A DNA stretch of 64,000 nt from Martinezella tropici (GTDB taxonomy: Bacteria > Pseudomonadota > Alphaproteobacteria > Rhizobiales > Rhizobiaceae): assembly GCF_003287875.1 (NCBI RefSeq), contig NZ_QMKK01000042.1, positions 1 through 64,000 on the forward strand, given 5' to 3'. Made by a program: the position numbers and the translations under genes. Positions 1-8,807 of the stretch are shown here, piece by piece. The notes beneath the pieces are model-generated. The model searched no databases, was not told where the DNA came from, and worked only from the letters and a program-made list of their open reading frames with translations. Numbering within the stretch: position 1 is the first letter of the stretch; the number at the start of each line of letters is the position of its first letter.

Positions 1-258
1 CCTTCATGCGGCTGTTTGCACGCCCCAGCATGACCATCGCCTGGAACTTTTCGGCAATGACCGTCTCCCGCGCATAGGCTCTGAGCCGGGCCATCGGAAA
101 ACGAGCATAGAAGGATAATCTAGCGTCTCCGCCCCAGGCTCGAGCGCATCGCCAAATCCGATGTCGATCGTCAGGGTAATCCGCGCGCCACTGATCAAGG
201 CCACGACCCGCAACCTGAGCCCGCCATATTCCAGCCCTCACGAATGCGACATTCGCAT
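1..258 (-). pseudogene. AbiEii/AbiGii-type nucleotidyltransferase toxin remnant
   Basis: Reading the minus strand gives IREGLEYGGLR, then DIGFGDALEPGAETLDYPS, then ARLRAYARETVIAEKFQAM, the usual order of blocks in AbiEii-type (type IV toxin-antitoxin) nucleotidyltransferases. The blocks lie in different frames. One shift sits near 232, where an in-frame TGA precedes the GLEYGG block. Another sits near 105-110, between the DYPS and ARLRAY blocks. No start codon or N-terminal catalytic part is present, and the fragment runs off the left edge, so the C-terminus cannot be judged. No AbiEi partner is visible. It is a decayed gene, not a working toxin. Confidence 0.75.
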
Positions 259-285
259 CACTGAAGGCATCTCGAAATCAGCATA

Positions 286-320
286 TTGACATTTGTCGAA
301 AACGATTCGAATTTTGTCAA
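286..320. promoter_or_regulatory. Imperfect inverted repeat upstream of the sugar ABC operon
   Basis: TTGACATTTGTCGAA and TTCGAATTTTGTCAA face each other across a 5-base spacer, with 11 of 15 positions symmetric. The left arm contains a TTGACA hexamer usable as a -35 box. A second perfect palindrome, ATGCGA-CAT-TCGCAT, lies at 244-258. The region is about 75-105 bases before the first gene of the sugar module, so it is the natural operator position. The SorC-type regulator at 6656 is the obvious candidate ligand-responsive protein, by inference only. Confidence 0.45.
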
Positions 321-392
321 ATCTAATACGGAGCGATGATCAACTGCGTCGTCGTCGAAGCTCGTTCCGGCCTGAGGAATGCGGAGGAGAAA

Positions 393-1871
393 GTGGAATT
401 CCTGCTCGAAGTGAAGGGGCTGAAAAAGTCCTTTGGCGGCGTCGCCGCATTGCGCGATGGGCGCTTTCAGCTGCGTCCCGGCTCCGTCCACGCCTTGTGC
501 GGGGGCAACGGTGCGGGCAAGTCGACGTTCCTCAAGATTCTGATGGGCATTCACAAGCGCGATGCCGGCTCCATTCGCCGCCGCGGCAAGGATGTGGATT
601 ACACAAGCCCTGCCGAAGCGCTCGCGGCCGGCATTGCCATCATCGAGCAGGAGCTCAGCCCCATCCCGCACATGACGGTTGCGGAGAACATCTATCTCGG
701 CCGCGAGCCATCGGCGCGCTTTGGCGGCATCGATTTCAAGACAATGAACCGCAACGCGCAGGCGCTCCTCGACCGACTGCAGTTCAACATCCGCGCCACG
801 CAATTCATGATGAACCTCTCGGTCGCGCAAGTTCAGCTGGTCGAGATCGCCAAGGCGCTCAGCCACGATGCCGAGGTGATCTTCATGGACGAGCCCACCT
901 CCGCGATCGGCGAGAAGGAAGCGCAGCAGCTGTTTGCGACCATTGAGCGGCTGAAGGCTGAAGGCAAAGGCGTTGTCTACGTCTCGCACCGTCTGTCCGA
1001 AATCTTCCAGATCGCCGATTCCTACACGGCCTTTCGCGACGGGTCCTATGTCGGCAGCGGCGCGCTTGCCAATATCGACCGGCCGGGCCTCATCCGCCTG
1101 ATCGTCGGCCGCGAGCTTGGCGAAGAATACATCAAGACCAACGTCCCGACGGTAACGCCGGGGCTGGAAGTCGCCGGGCTTACAGCAGAGGGCAAAGTCA
1201 ACGACATCTCGTTTACCGCTCACAAGGGGGAGATTTTCGGCATTTACGGCCTGATGGGATCCGGCCGTACCGAGATCTTCAACTGCATCTTCGGCATCGA
1301 TGCCGTCAGCAACGGCCAGATCAAGCTTGCTGGCGAGCCCATAACCGTGCGCAAACCGGCCGAAGCCATGCAGCATGGCATCGCCTTCGTCACCGAAGAT
1401 CGCAAGCTGACCGGCCTCAACCTGATCGATAGCGTTCGCAACAATATCTGCCTTGCGAGCCTACCCGAAATGAGCCCCAATTTTTCGATGGATCGCCGGG
1501 CCGAGGCCAACGCCAGCCGGGACATGATCCAGCGCTTCGGCATCAAGGCTGCACGCGACAGCATGCCGGTCTCCGGCCTTTCGGGCGGCAATCAGCAAAA
1601 GGTGGTGCTCGGCAAATGGTTTCTGCGCAAGCCGAAAGTGCTGCTGCTCGATGAGCCGACGCGCGGCGTCGATGTCGGCGCCAAGCGCGAGATCTATCGC
1701 ATCATCTGCGACTTCGCCGCCGAAGGCGGCACCGTGATCATGATCTCATCCGAAATAGACGAGGTTCTCGGCATGTCGGACCGCATCCTGGTGATGCGCC
1801 AGGGACGGTCTGCCGGAATTCTCAAGAGGGAGGAGGCCGACGCGCAATCGCTCGTGCATCTGTCGACCTGA
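393..1871 (+). CDS. Sugar ABC transporter ATPase, duplicated nucleotide-binding domains (RbsA/XylG type)
   Basis: This is the energising subunit of a CUT2-family sugar importer: two ATP-binding domains in one chain of about 492 residues. The first domain has Walker A GGNGAGKST near residue 40 (the family usually has GEN) and DEPTSAIG as Walker B. The second has the degenerate Walker A typical of RbsA-like proteins (GLMGSGRTE), the signature SGGNQQ near residue 394 and DEPTRGVD near residue 420. I chose the GTG at 393 because GGAGGAGA stands just before it; an ATG at 336 is in frame but has no ribosome site and adds a non-conserved tail. The permease and binding protein follow, so the three form one transporter. 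Substrate is inferred to be a sugar or polyol. Confidence 0.93.
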   Translation: MEFLLEVKGLKKSFGGVAALRDGRFQLRPGSVHALCGGNGAGKSTFLKILMGIHKRDAGSIRRRGKDVDYTSPAEALAAGIAIIEQELSPIPHMTVAENIYLGREPSARFGGIDFKTMNRNAQALLDRLQFNIRATQFMMNLSVAQVQLVEIAKALSHDAEVIFMDEPTSAIGEKEAQQLFATIERLKAEGKGVVYVSHRLSEIFQIADSYTAFRDGSYVGSGALANIDRPGLIRLIVGRELGEEYIKTNVPTVTPGLEVAGLTAEGKVNDISFTAHKGEIFGIYGLMGSGRTEIFNCIFGIDAVSNGQIKLAGEPITVRKPAEAMQHGIAFVTEDRKLTGLNLIDSVRNNICLASLPEMSPNFSMDRRAEANASRDMIQRFGIKAARDSMPVSGLSGGNQQKVVLGKWFLRKPKVLLLDEPTRGVDVGAKREIYRIICDFAAEGGTVIMISSEIDEVLGMSDRILVMRQGRSAGILKREEADAQSLVHLST

Positions 1872-1925
1872 ACACAGCAGGCACGAAGCTCAAAAGAACG
1901 CGTCCGGCAACAAGAGGTATTTGCA

Positions 1926-2930
1926 ATGTCCGCCACTGACAATAATCCGTCCAATTCCTGGTTCGGCTCGGACCGGCGCCGATTGATCATTCAGGAATAC
2001 GGGATCTTTCTCGCCTTCCTTCTGCTCGCAGCTGTCCTCTCCGTTTCGAACCAATACTTCCTGACGGCCGGCAACATCTCCAACGTGCTGCTGCAGACCT
2101 CGATCAACGGGGTGCTGGCAATCGGCATGACATTCGTCATCCTGACGCGCGGCATCGATCTTTCCGTCGGCTCCGTGGTCGCACTCACAGGCATCGTCAG
2201 CGCCAGTTTCGCGACGACCTCGGCGACGGCCGGGATCATCGGTGCACCCTACCCGCCTTATGTCGCACTCGTCGTCGGCCTGCTGGTCGGTGTCGCCTGT
2301 GGCGCCGTGGTCGGCCTTATTGTCTCGCGCTTTGCCGTTCCCGCTTTTGTCGCAACGCTCGGCATGCTCTCTGCCGCCCGCGGCCTGACGCTGATCTATG
2401 GCGGCGGCAAGCCGGTTCCAGCTCTCACGCCTGACTTCCGCTGGATCGGCACCGGCAGCATCCTGTCCATCCCAATGCCGGTCGTTCTGCTTGCCATCGT
2501 CTTCATCATCGCCTGGTGGGTCCTGAACCGCACCCGCTTCGGCCGCTATATCTATGCTGTCGGCGGCAATCCGCATGCAGCCGTTACCTCCGGTATCAAC
2601 GTCAGCAAGCTGCGCTTCCTCGTTTACGTCATTTCCGGTGGCCTCTCCGGTCTGGCAGGCATGATCCTTGCGGCGCGCACCGGCTCCGCTCTGCCACAGG
2701 CCGGCATCGCCTATGAGTTGGACGCGATTGCAGCCGTCGTCATTGGCGGCACCAGCCTTTCCGGCGGCGTCGGCCGCATCACGGGCACGCTGATCGGCGC
2801 GCTGATCATCGGTGTCATGAACAACGGCCTCGATCTCATGGGCATCCAGTCCTACTACCAGCAGGTCCTCAAGGGCGCGCTCATCGTCGGCGCCGTCATG
2901 CTCGACCAAAAGAGAAACCTGGGCGGCTGA
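1926..2930 (+). CDS. Sugar ABC transporter permease (RbsC type)
   Basis: An integral membrane protein of 334 residues with eight to ten hydrophobic segments. It carries the permease signature of CUT2 systems: ILTRGIDLSVGS about residue 75, the stretch GRYIYAVGGNPHAA near 205, and a GGTSLSGGVGRITGTLIGA loop near 275. It forms the membrane channel paired with the ATPase just upstream (54-base gap) and the binding protein downstream. Its length and motif order match full-length RbsC-like permeases. Substrate cannot be read from the permease. Confidence 0.93.
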   Translation: MSATDNNPSNSWFGSDRRRLIIQEYGIFLAFLLLAAVLSVSNQYFLTAGNISNVLLQTSINGVLAIGMTFVILTRGIDLSVGSVVALTGIVSASFATTSATAGIIGAPYPPYVALVVGLLVGVACGAVVGLIVSRFAVPAFVATLGMLSAARGLTLIYGGGKPVPALTPDFRWIGTGSILSIPMPVVLLAIVFIIAWWVLNRTRFGRYIYAVGGNPHAAVTSGINVSKLRFLVYVISGGLSGLAGMILAARTGSALPQAGIAYELDAIAAVVIGGTSLSGGVGRITGTLIGALIIGVMNNGLDLMGIQSYYQQVLKGALIVGAVMLDQKRNLGG

Positions 2931-3015
2931 GCCCGAAGACATTCCAGTGTCCACACTCGGAAAACCCAACGGCTCGTCAAGACGACGGCCGGACTTTCAA
3001 CGGAGGAGACCTATA

Positions 3016-4005
3016 ATGAAGAAATTATTGATTGCTCTTGCTGCAGCGACAGCAATTCTGGCCTCACCTGTCCTCGCCCAGGACAAGAAGCTGAAAATCG
3101 GCGCGGCTCCCTACGGCCTGAATGCCGAATTCATGCAGATCTGGTCGGCAGCGCTAAAGGAACACCCCGCCGTCAAGAATGGCGATGTCGATCTGACCAT
3201 CTTCGACGGCCGCTATGACGCGCTCGTGCAGCAGGAGCAGGTCAACACGATGATCACGCAGAAGTTCGACGCGATCATCTTTGTACCGATCGATATCGAG
3301 GCCGCAGCAACCGCCGTACAGGCCGCCCATGACGCCGGTATCCCCGTCGTCGGCTCGAACACCCGCGTCAATTCCGATCTGCTGACTGCTTATGTCGGTT
3401 CCGACGACACGATCTCCGGCTACATGGAGGCCAAGAGCGTCCTCGACAAGATCGGCTGCAAGGGCAATGTCGTCATCCTCGAAGGCCCGATCGGTCAGTC
3501 CGCTCAGATCTCGCGCCTCGAAGGCAACAAGAAGGCGCTTGCCGAGTGCCCGAATGTGAAGGTGCTGGAAGACCAGACCGCCAACTGGTCGCGTGCCGAA
3601 GCCCAGACCCTCATGGAAAACTGGCTGACCTCTCATCCCGGCCAGATCAACGGCGTCATCGGCCAGAACGACGAGATGGCGCTCGGCGCGATCGAAGCGA
3701 TCAAGGCTGCCAAGCTGAACGTCAAAGACTTCGCCATTGCCGGTATCGACGGCATCACCGATGCGCTCCATGCCGTCAAGGCTGGTACGATGACCTCGAT
3801 CCTGCAGGACGCCAGCGCGCAGGCTCAGGGCGCCCTCGATCTGGCAATCTTTGCCGCCAAGAAGGGCAACTACAAGCCGGAATCCAAGATCTGGGAACAG
3901 TATCCGGCCATGCCGTTCAACGACGGCAAGGACAAGAACTACAATGTTCCGTGGACCCCGGTAACGGCCGAGAACGTCGACAAGCTGCTCGAAACCCGCA
4001 AGTAA
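3016..4005 (+). CDS. Periplasmic sugar-binding protein of the CUT2 transporter
   Basis: A 329-residue secreted binding protein of the ribose/galactose type (periplasmic binding fold I). The first 22 residues, MKKLLIALAAATAILASPVLA, are a classic Sec signal with an AxA-type cleavage site. Later come KFDAIIFVPIDIEAAATAVQ and GQNDEMALGAIEAIKAA, which match the two lobes of this fold. The ATG at 3016 is preceded by CGGAGGAG; an in-frame ATG-like start at 2947 would bury the signal peptide and is not used. It sits last in the transporter trio, followed by an mRNA hairpin at 4013-4040. Confidence 0.93.
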   Translation: MKKLLIALAAATAILASPVLAQDKKLKIGAAPYGLNAEFMQIWSAALKEHPAVKNGDVDLTIFDGRYDALVQQEQVNTMITQKFDAIIFVPIDIEAAATAVQAAHDAGIPVVGSNTRVNSDLLTAYVGSDDTISGYMEAKSVLDKIGCKGNVVILEGPIGQSAQISRLEGNKKALAECPNVKVLEDQTANWSRAEAQTLMENWLTSHPGQINGVIGQNDEMALGAIEAIKAAKLNVKDFAIAGIDGITDALHAVKAGTMTSILQDASAQAQGALDLAIFAAKKGNYKPESKIWEQYPAMPFNDGKDKNYNVPWTPVTAENVDKLLETRK

Positions 4006-4012
4006 GATCAAT

Positions 4013-4040
4013 GTGGCGGGGCGAACCATCGCCTCGCCAC
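4013..4040 (+). other. Intercistronic hairpin after the binding-protein gene
   Basis: GTGGCGGGGCGA and TCGCCTCGCCAC can pair as a 12-base stem (one G-U) around the loop ACCA, starting 8 bases after the binding-protein stop. No T-run follows, so it is more likely an mRNA-stabilising or partial attenuating structure. Binding proteins are usually needed in excess over their transporters. Similar hairpins follow the other two binding-protein genes in this window. Confidence 0.55.
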
Positions 4041-4066
4041 ACCCCGAAAACAGAGGCTTGAAAAAG

Positions 4067-4840
4067 ATGACCGAGACATCCCCAGACATTGATTTGAACT
4101 TCCCGCTTTCAGGCAAGACGGCGCTCGTCACAGGCGGCGGCTCCGGCATCGGTGCTGCGGTCGCGGCTGCATTCGCCTCCAAGGGCGCGAAGGTCGCGGT
4201 TCTCGATATCAATGTCGACATGGCGAAGACCAAGGCATCAGAAATCGGCGGCGGCGCTGAAGCATTCGTCTGCGACGTGTCCGATCCGGCCTCGGTCAGC
4301 AAGGCCGTCAGCGATGTCGTATCGCATTTCGGCGGCATCGATATCGCCGTCAACAGCGCCGGCGTCGTCTTCCTTGCTCCCGCCGAGGATCTGCCGCTCG
4401 ACTATTGGGACAAGACGATCAACATCAACCTCAAGGGAACGTTCCTGGTCACACAGGCTGTCGGTCGCGCGATGATCGCCGCCGGCAAGGGTGGCAAGAT
4501 CGTTAATCTCGCCTCGCAAGCCGGCACGGTCGCCATCGAAGAGCATGTGGCATACTGCGCCTCCAAGTTCGGCGTGATCGGCATGTCCAAGACCTTTGCC
4601 GCCGAATGGGGCAAACACGGCATCAACGTCAACACCATCTCGCCGACCATCGTGCTGACCGAGCTCGGCAAGAAGGCCTGGGCCGGTGAAAAAGGCGAAG
4701 CCGCCAAGAAGCGCATCCCGACGGGCCGTTTCGCCTTCCCGCAGGAGATTGCAGCCGCGGCTGTTTTCCTCTCCTCGTCCGGCGCGGACATGATCAACGG
4801 CGCCGATCTGCTGATCGACGGCGGCTACACCATTCTTTGA
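4067..4840 (+). CDS. SDR-family NAD(P)-dependent polyol dehydrogenase
   Basis: A classical short-chain dehydrogenase of 257 residues: cofactor loop TGGGSGIG near residue 25, NSAG near 97, catalytic Ser in NLASQAG and the YCASK pair near 164-168, then DGGYTIL at the C-terminus. Between a sugar/polyol importer and DhaK/DhaL kinases, it is well placed to oxidise the imported alcohol to a ketose that the kinases phosphorylate. Tetritol dehydrogenases of such clusters belong to this family, but the substrate is inferred. The start at 4067 removes a non-conserved leader encoded from 4013 that overlaps the hairpin. Confidence 0.88.
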   Translation: MTETSPDIDLNFPLSGKTALVTGGGSGIGAAVAAAFASKGAKVAVLDINVDMAKTKASEIGGGAEAFVCDVSDPASVSKAVSDVVSHFGGIDIAVNSAGVVFLAPAEDLPLDYWDKTININLKGTFLVTQAVGRAMIAAGKGGKIVNLASQAGTVAIEEHVAYCASKFGVIGMSKTFAAEWGKHGINVNTISPTIVLTELGKKAWAGEKGEAAKKRIPTGRFAFPQEIAAAAVFLSSSGADMINGADLLIDGGYTIL

Positions 4841-4874
4841 GCGCAAGCGCTCGACAATTTCGACAGGAGAGACC

Positions 4875-5867
4875 ATGCAGCGGTTCATCAACAATCCCGA
4901 TGAAGTCGTTGAAGATACTGTAAAAGGCTTCATCAAAGCGCATTCGGATATCGTTCGTCTGGCAGACAATCCGCGCGTCGTCGTCGCCAAGGATGCGCCG
5001 TATGCCGGCAAGGTCGGCGTGGTCACCGGCGGTGGCTCCGGCCATGAGCCGGCCTTCATCGGCTATACCGGTAAGAATATGCTGGATGCGGTCGCAGTCG
5101 GCGAGCTCTTTTCGTCCCCAACGGCCAAGAGCTTCCACGACGCCATCCGCGAGGCCAATGGTGGCCGTGGTGTTATCTGCCTTTACGGCAACTATGCCGG
5201 CGACAACATGAACGTGAAGATGGCGACGAAGCTTGCCGCCAAGGACGGCATCGAAGTCGCGACCGTCGTCGCCAACGACGATGTCTGCTCGGCACCACCG
5301 GAGGAGCGCGAGAAGCGCCGCGGCGTGGCCGGCGAAATCTTCATGTGGAAGATCGGCGGCGCCAAGGCTTCCAAGGGTGCGAACCTGGAGGAAGTACGCG
5401 TGACCGCGCAAAGGGCGATCGACAATTGCCGCTCCGTCGGTATCGGCCTTGGTCCCTGCACCCTGCCCGCCGTCGGTCATTCGAATTTCCAGATCGAACC
5501 CGGCACGATGGAAGTCGGCATCGGCCATCACGGCGAACCCGGCGTTCGCGTCGAGCCGCTGAAGACGGCAGCGGAGATAGCCGAGGATATGTGCCAGATC
5601 GTGCTCGATGATCATAATCTGGCCACTGGAACGGAAGTGGCCGTCCTCGTGTCTGGCCTCGGCGCGACACCGGTCAACGAGCTCTACATCCTCAACGACA
5701 CGATCGAGACGAAGATCTCCGAACGGGGATTGAATATCTACAGGACCTATATTGGCAACTACTTCACGTCGCTCGAAATGGTCGGCGCGACGCTGACCGT
5801 GATGGCACTCGACGAGGAGCTGAAAGAGCTTCTGGACGTCGAGGTCGAGTGCACGACGCTGCTCTGA
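4875..5867 (+). CDS. dhaK: Dihydroxyacetone-kinase-type subunit DhaK (first copy)
   Basis: The ketose-binding subunit of a DAK-type kinase, 330 residues, full length. It carries GGGSGHEPAF (His57) and GIGHHGEPG (His219), matching the two active-site histidines of DhaK, the second being the one that binds the ketone covalently. The gene starts 34 bases after the dehydrogenase and is followed 13 bases later by dhaL, so the pair should work as a kinase. Whether the phosphoryl donor is ATP or a PTS protein cannot be settled here; no PTS-type DhaM is in the window. Substrate may be dihydroxyacetone, erythrulose or a related ketose. Confidence 0.9.
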   Translation: MQRFINNPDEVVEDTVKGFIKAHSDIVRLADNPRVVVAKDAPYAGKVGVVTGGGSGHEPAFIGYTGKNMLDAVAVGELFSSPTAKSFHDAIREANGGRGVICLYGNYAGDNMNVKMATKLAAKDGIEVATVVANDDVCSAPPEEREKRRGVAGEIFMWKIGGAKASKGANLEEVRVTAQRAIDNCRSVGIGLGPCTLPAVGHSNFQIEPGTMEVGIGHHGEPGVRVEPLKTAAEIAEDMCQIVLDDHNLATGTEVAVLVSGLGATPVNELYILNDTIETKISERGLNIYRTYIGNYFTSLEMVGATLTVMALDEELKELLDVEVECTTLL

Positions 5868-5880
5868 GGGGGACGCACGC

Positions 5881-6522
5881 ATGCAGACATTCAACAATGC
5901 AACATCGGGTGATATCGTCTTGGCGATGGCCGATCGCATCGTCGAGAACCGCGCCTATCTCAGCGAGATCGACGGCAAGATCGGCGACGGCGACCATGGC
6001 GTCAACATGGCCAAGGGCTTCGCAATGGCCGCGGAACGCCTGAAGGGCAAGAACCAGTCGCTGTCAGTCTCGCTCGATACGCTGGGCACGGTGCTGATGA
6101 CCGAGATCGGCGGCTCCATGGGCCCGCTCTACGGCGTCATGTTCACCGAGATTGCCGAAAAGCTCAACGGCATCGAGGCCATCGATAGCGCAGCCTATAG
6201 CAGGGCGCTGCATGCCGGGCTTGAAGGTATCCAGTCGATCGGTTCCGCCAAAGTCGGCGACAAGACGCTTCTGGACACGCTGGTTCCGGCAATCGAGGCG
6301 TTCGATGCTGCGAATGCAGCCGGCAAATCCTTTGCGGAGGCGCTCGATGCTCTGGTTGCTGCAGCCGAGGTCGGCCGCGACTCCACCCTCAATCTCGTTG
6401 CCAAGATCGGCCGCGCCAGCCGGTTGGGCGAGCGCTCGCTCGGCGTTCTCGACGCCGGTGCGACTTCCTGCGCTATCATCCTGAAGGAACTTTCGCTCTG
6501 CGCTCGCGCACGACTGCAATAA
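5881..6522 (+). CDS. dhaL: DhaL-type nucleotide-binding kinase subunit (first copy)
   Basis: The phosphoryl-carrying subunit that partners the DhaK just upstream. It is 213 residues, all-helical, with the Mg/nucleotide-binding aspartates in DGKIGDGDHG near residues 33-42, GGSMGPLYG near 78 and RASRLGERSLG near the C-terminus. These are the standard DhaL blocks. The spacing of 13 bases from dhaK suggests translational coupling. The last eight residues look non-conserved. A strong hairpin stands 19 bases after the stop. Confidence 0.9.
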   Translation: MQTFNNATSGDIVLAMADRIVENRAYLSEIDGKIGDGDHGVNMAKGFAMAAERLKGKNQSLSVSLDTLGTVLMTEIGGSMGPLYGVMFTEIAEKLNGIEAIDSAAYSRALHAGLEGIQSIGSAKVGDKTLLDTLVPAIEAFDAANAAGKSFAEALDALVAAAEVGRDSTLNLVAKIGRASRLGERSLGVLDAGATSCAIILKELSLCARARLQ

Positions 6523-6540
6523 CAGGGCTCTCCCAAGGCT

Positions 6541-6572
6541 GCGCGATCCCGTGCTCCACCACGGGGTCGCGC
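6541..6572 (+). terminator. Strong hairpin after the first dhaL
   Basis: GCGCGATCCCGTG and CACGGGGTCGCGC form a 13-base stem (one T-G pair) with the loop CTCCAC. No T-run follows, so it is an imperfect terminator candidate that may divide the transporter/dhaKL transcript from the regulator-kinase gene at 6656. Confidence 0.5.
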
Positions 6573-6655
6573 GCCGCCCTTCCTCAAGAAGAAGCATTTG
6601 CAAACATGCGTCATTGCTTTCATCTTCTGGCGAAAACGGGAAACAGTGAATCATC

Positions 6656-8752
6656 ATGACAGGCAAGGCATCTTCGGTCGGCAAGAACAGTGCAAGCAAG
6701 GCGGGCGTGCCGGATGCGACCGATAGCATGCCGTTGCGCTATGGCGACGACCCCTATGTCTGGGCCTGCTGGCTCTATTACGAAGATGGCAAGACCCAAG
6801 GCGACATCGCCGAGATTATGGGCATTTCGCGGGCGACCGTGAACAGCTATCTCGCCGATGCCCGCAGCCGCGGCATCGTCAATATCTCACTCGAGCCCTC
6901 TCGCCTGAGTTCGCTCTCCATCGCTCAAGAACTCAAGCGCCATTTCGGCCTGCACGACTGTCTCGTGGTGCCTAGCGACGACGGTTCGCGGCCGCTTATC
7001 GACCGCCTCGGAACCGCCGGTGCGCAGGCCATCGCCCGCCTACTGAAATCCGGCGATACGCTTGCCGTTGCCTGGGGCCGCACGGTTCTCGCGGTCGCGG
7101 AGCAAGCCAATGTGCCGAACCTGCAGGATGTTACCATCGTCCAGGCAACCGGTGGCACCCGTGCACTCTTTGCCTACACGCCGGAACTCTGTGCCAGTGC
7201 CTTTGCCAATGTGACAGGCGGCAGGCTGATCAATATCACGGCCCCTGCGATCGTTTCGGCGCCTGAAGTTCGGGAGATCTTGTTGCGCGAACCATTGGTC
7301 GAGGATCAATTTGCTACCCTTGCCAAAGCCAACAAAGCTATCTTCGGCGTGGCGTCGTTGCGGCCGAACTCGACGGTTCACAGCAGCGGTTTCTTCGAGT
7401 CCGTCTCCCTGCAGGATTATCTGGCCAAGAATGCTGTTGGCGTTCTTGCCGGCCGTTTCATCGACACCAAGGGTCTGCCGGTTGCAGGGCCGCTCGACGA
7501 CCGCACCATCGGCATATCCCTCGACATGCTGAAATCCATCGGGCTACGCATCGCCGTCGCCGGCGGCTTCGACAAGGTGCCCGCAATTCTCGCCGCCTTG
7601 CGCGGCGGCTATATCAACGTGCTGATTACCGATGCAGCCACCGGGCGCGGCATTCTGAATGCCGATGGTGTCACCGAGTTCGATCAGAAAGCCCAGCAGC
7701 GTCCGAAAACCGACAACAGCATTGCCCTGCCCAGCAGCTATCGAACGCATATCAAGAAATTCCTCAACAATCCCGACGATGTCGTCGACGAGATGCTAGA
7801 AGGCATCGTCAAGGCACATGCCTCGCATATCACGCCGATCAAGGGATCGAACCGCGCGCTGATGGCGCGAACCGGCCCGAGGCTGGGAAAGGTCGGCCTG
7901 GTGATTGGCGGCGGTACCGGGCACGAGCCTAGCTTTCTTGGCTATGTCGGCAAGGGGCTTGCCGATGCCGTTGCCATCGGCAACATCTTTTCCTCGCCTC
8001 CGCCGACGCCAATCCTCGAATGTGCCAAGGCGTCTTCCGGCGGCGAAGGCGTACTTTTTGTCTACGGCAACTATGCCGGCGACGTCATGAACTTCGAGAT
8101 GGCCGCCGAAATGGCGCAGGAGCAGAAAATCGACGTCCGCACGGTGCTGACCACAGACGATATCTCCTCCTCGCCGATCGAGGATCGCGAGGGACGACGC
8201 GGCGTCGCCGGCAACTTCTTCATCTTCAAGATAGCCGGCGCCGCCTGCGACAAGGGTCTGTCGCTCGACGCATGCGAGACGGTGACGCGCAAGGCCAATG
8301 ATCGGACTTTCACGATGGGTGTCGCACTCGAGCCCTGCTCGCTGCCGCAGACCCGACGCCACAACTTCGAAATCGGACCTGACGATATCGAATTTGGCAT
8401 GGGCATTCACGGCGAACGCGGTGTCACCCGCGAGAAGATGATGAGCGCCGACGAGATCACCGATCGGGTGATGGACCGGATATTCTCCGAAATGAAGCCG
8501 GTTGCAGGCGATCGAGTGGCGGTGCTCATCAATTCTTTCGGCGCAACGCCGCTGATGGAGCTCTATATTCTGTTCCGGCGCGTCGAACAGAGGCTGAGCG
8601 CGAAGGACATCAAGATCGAGGCAAACTGGGTGGGACATTATTGCACGTCGCTGGATATGGTCGGCGCCTCCATATCCATCCTGCATCTCGATCAGGAACT
8701 GACTGACATGCTCTACCATCCGTGCGACACCTTCGCGCTGAAGGTCGGATGA
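6656..8752 (+). CDS. SorC-type sugar-binding regulator fused to a DhaK kinase subunit
   Basis: A 698-residue two-part protein. Residues about 30-75 form a helix-turn-helix (GKTQGDIAEIMGISRATVNSY) of the SorC/DeoR-like type. Residues about 85-350 are the sugar-phosphate-binding domain of SorC regulators. From about 361 (SYRTHIKKFLNNPDDV) to the end there is a complete DhaK, with GGGTGHEPSF and GMGIHGERG holding both active-site histidines. The reading frame is continuous and the linker has no stop, so the fusion is real in this sequence. A DhaL gene follows and could complete a second kinase. The protein could sense the same compound it helps phosphorylate; that coupling is inference. Confidence 0.9.
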   Translation: MTGKASSVGKNSASKAGVPDATDSMPLRYGDDPYVWACWLYYEDGKTQGDIAEIMGISRATVNSYLADARSRGIVNISLEPSRLSSLSIAQELKRHFGLHDCLVVPSDDGSRPLIDRLGTAGAQAIARLLKSGDTLAVAWGRTVLAVAEQANVPNLQDVTIVQATGGTRALFAYTPELCASAFANVTGGRLINITAPAIVSAPEVREILLREPLVEDQFATLAKANKAIFGVASLRPNSTVHSSGFFESVSLQDYLAKNAVGVLAGRFIDTKGLPVAGPLDDRTIGISLDMLKSIGLRIAVAGGFDKVPAILAALRGGYINVLITDAATGRGILNADGVTEFDQKAQQRPKTDNSIALPSSYRTHIKKFLNNPDDVVDEMLEGIVKAHASHITPIKGSNRALMARTGPRLGKVGLVIGGGTGHEPSFLGYVGKGLADAVAIGNIFSSPPPTPILECAKASSGGEGVLFVYGNYAGDVMNFEMAAEMAQEQKIDVRTVLTTDDISSSPIEDREGRRGVAGNFFIFKIAGAACDKGLSLDACETVTRKANDRTFTMGVALEPCSLPQTRRHNFEIGPDDIEFGMGIHGERGVTREKMMSADEITDRVMDRIFSEMKPVAGDRVAVLINSFGATPLMELYILFRRVEQRLSAKDIKIEANWVGHYCTSLDMVGASISILHLDQELTDMLYHPCDTFALKVG

Positions 8753-8807
8753 AGCTATAAAAATGTGCCCGGCGACAACAGACATGGCCGGGACCGGGAG
8801 GAAGACG

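Noticed and set aside
258..1376. Long antisense frame opposite the sugar ABC ATPase
   Set aside because: It mirrors the codon pattern of the plus-strand gene, has no family resemblance and no ribosome site.
3154..4353. Antisense frame across the binding protein and SDR starts
   Set aside because: It is a high-GC shadow of two well-supported genes on the other strand.
4794..5939. Long antisense frame opposite dhaK
   Set aside because: Sequence has no known fold or motif and lies exactly over a conserved kinase gene.
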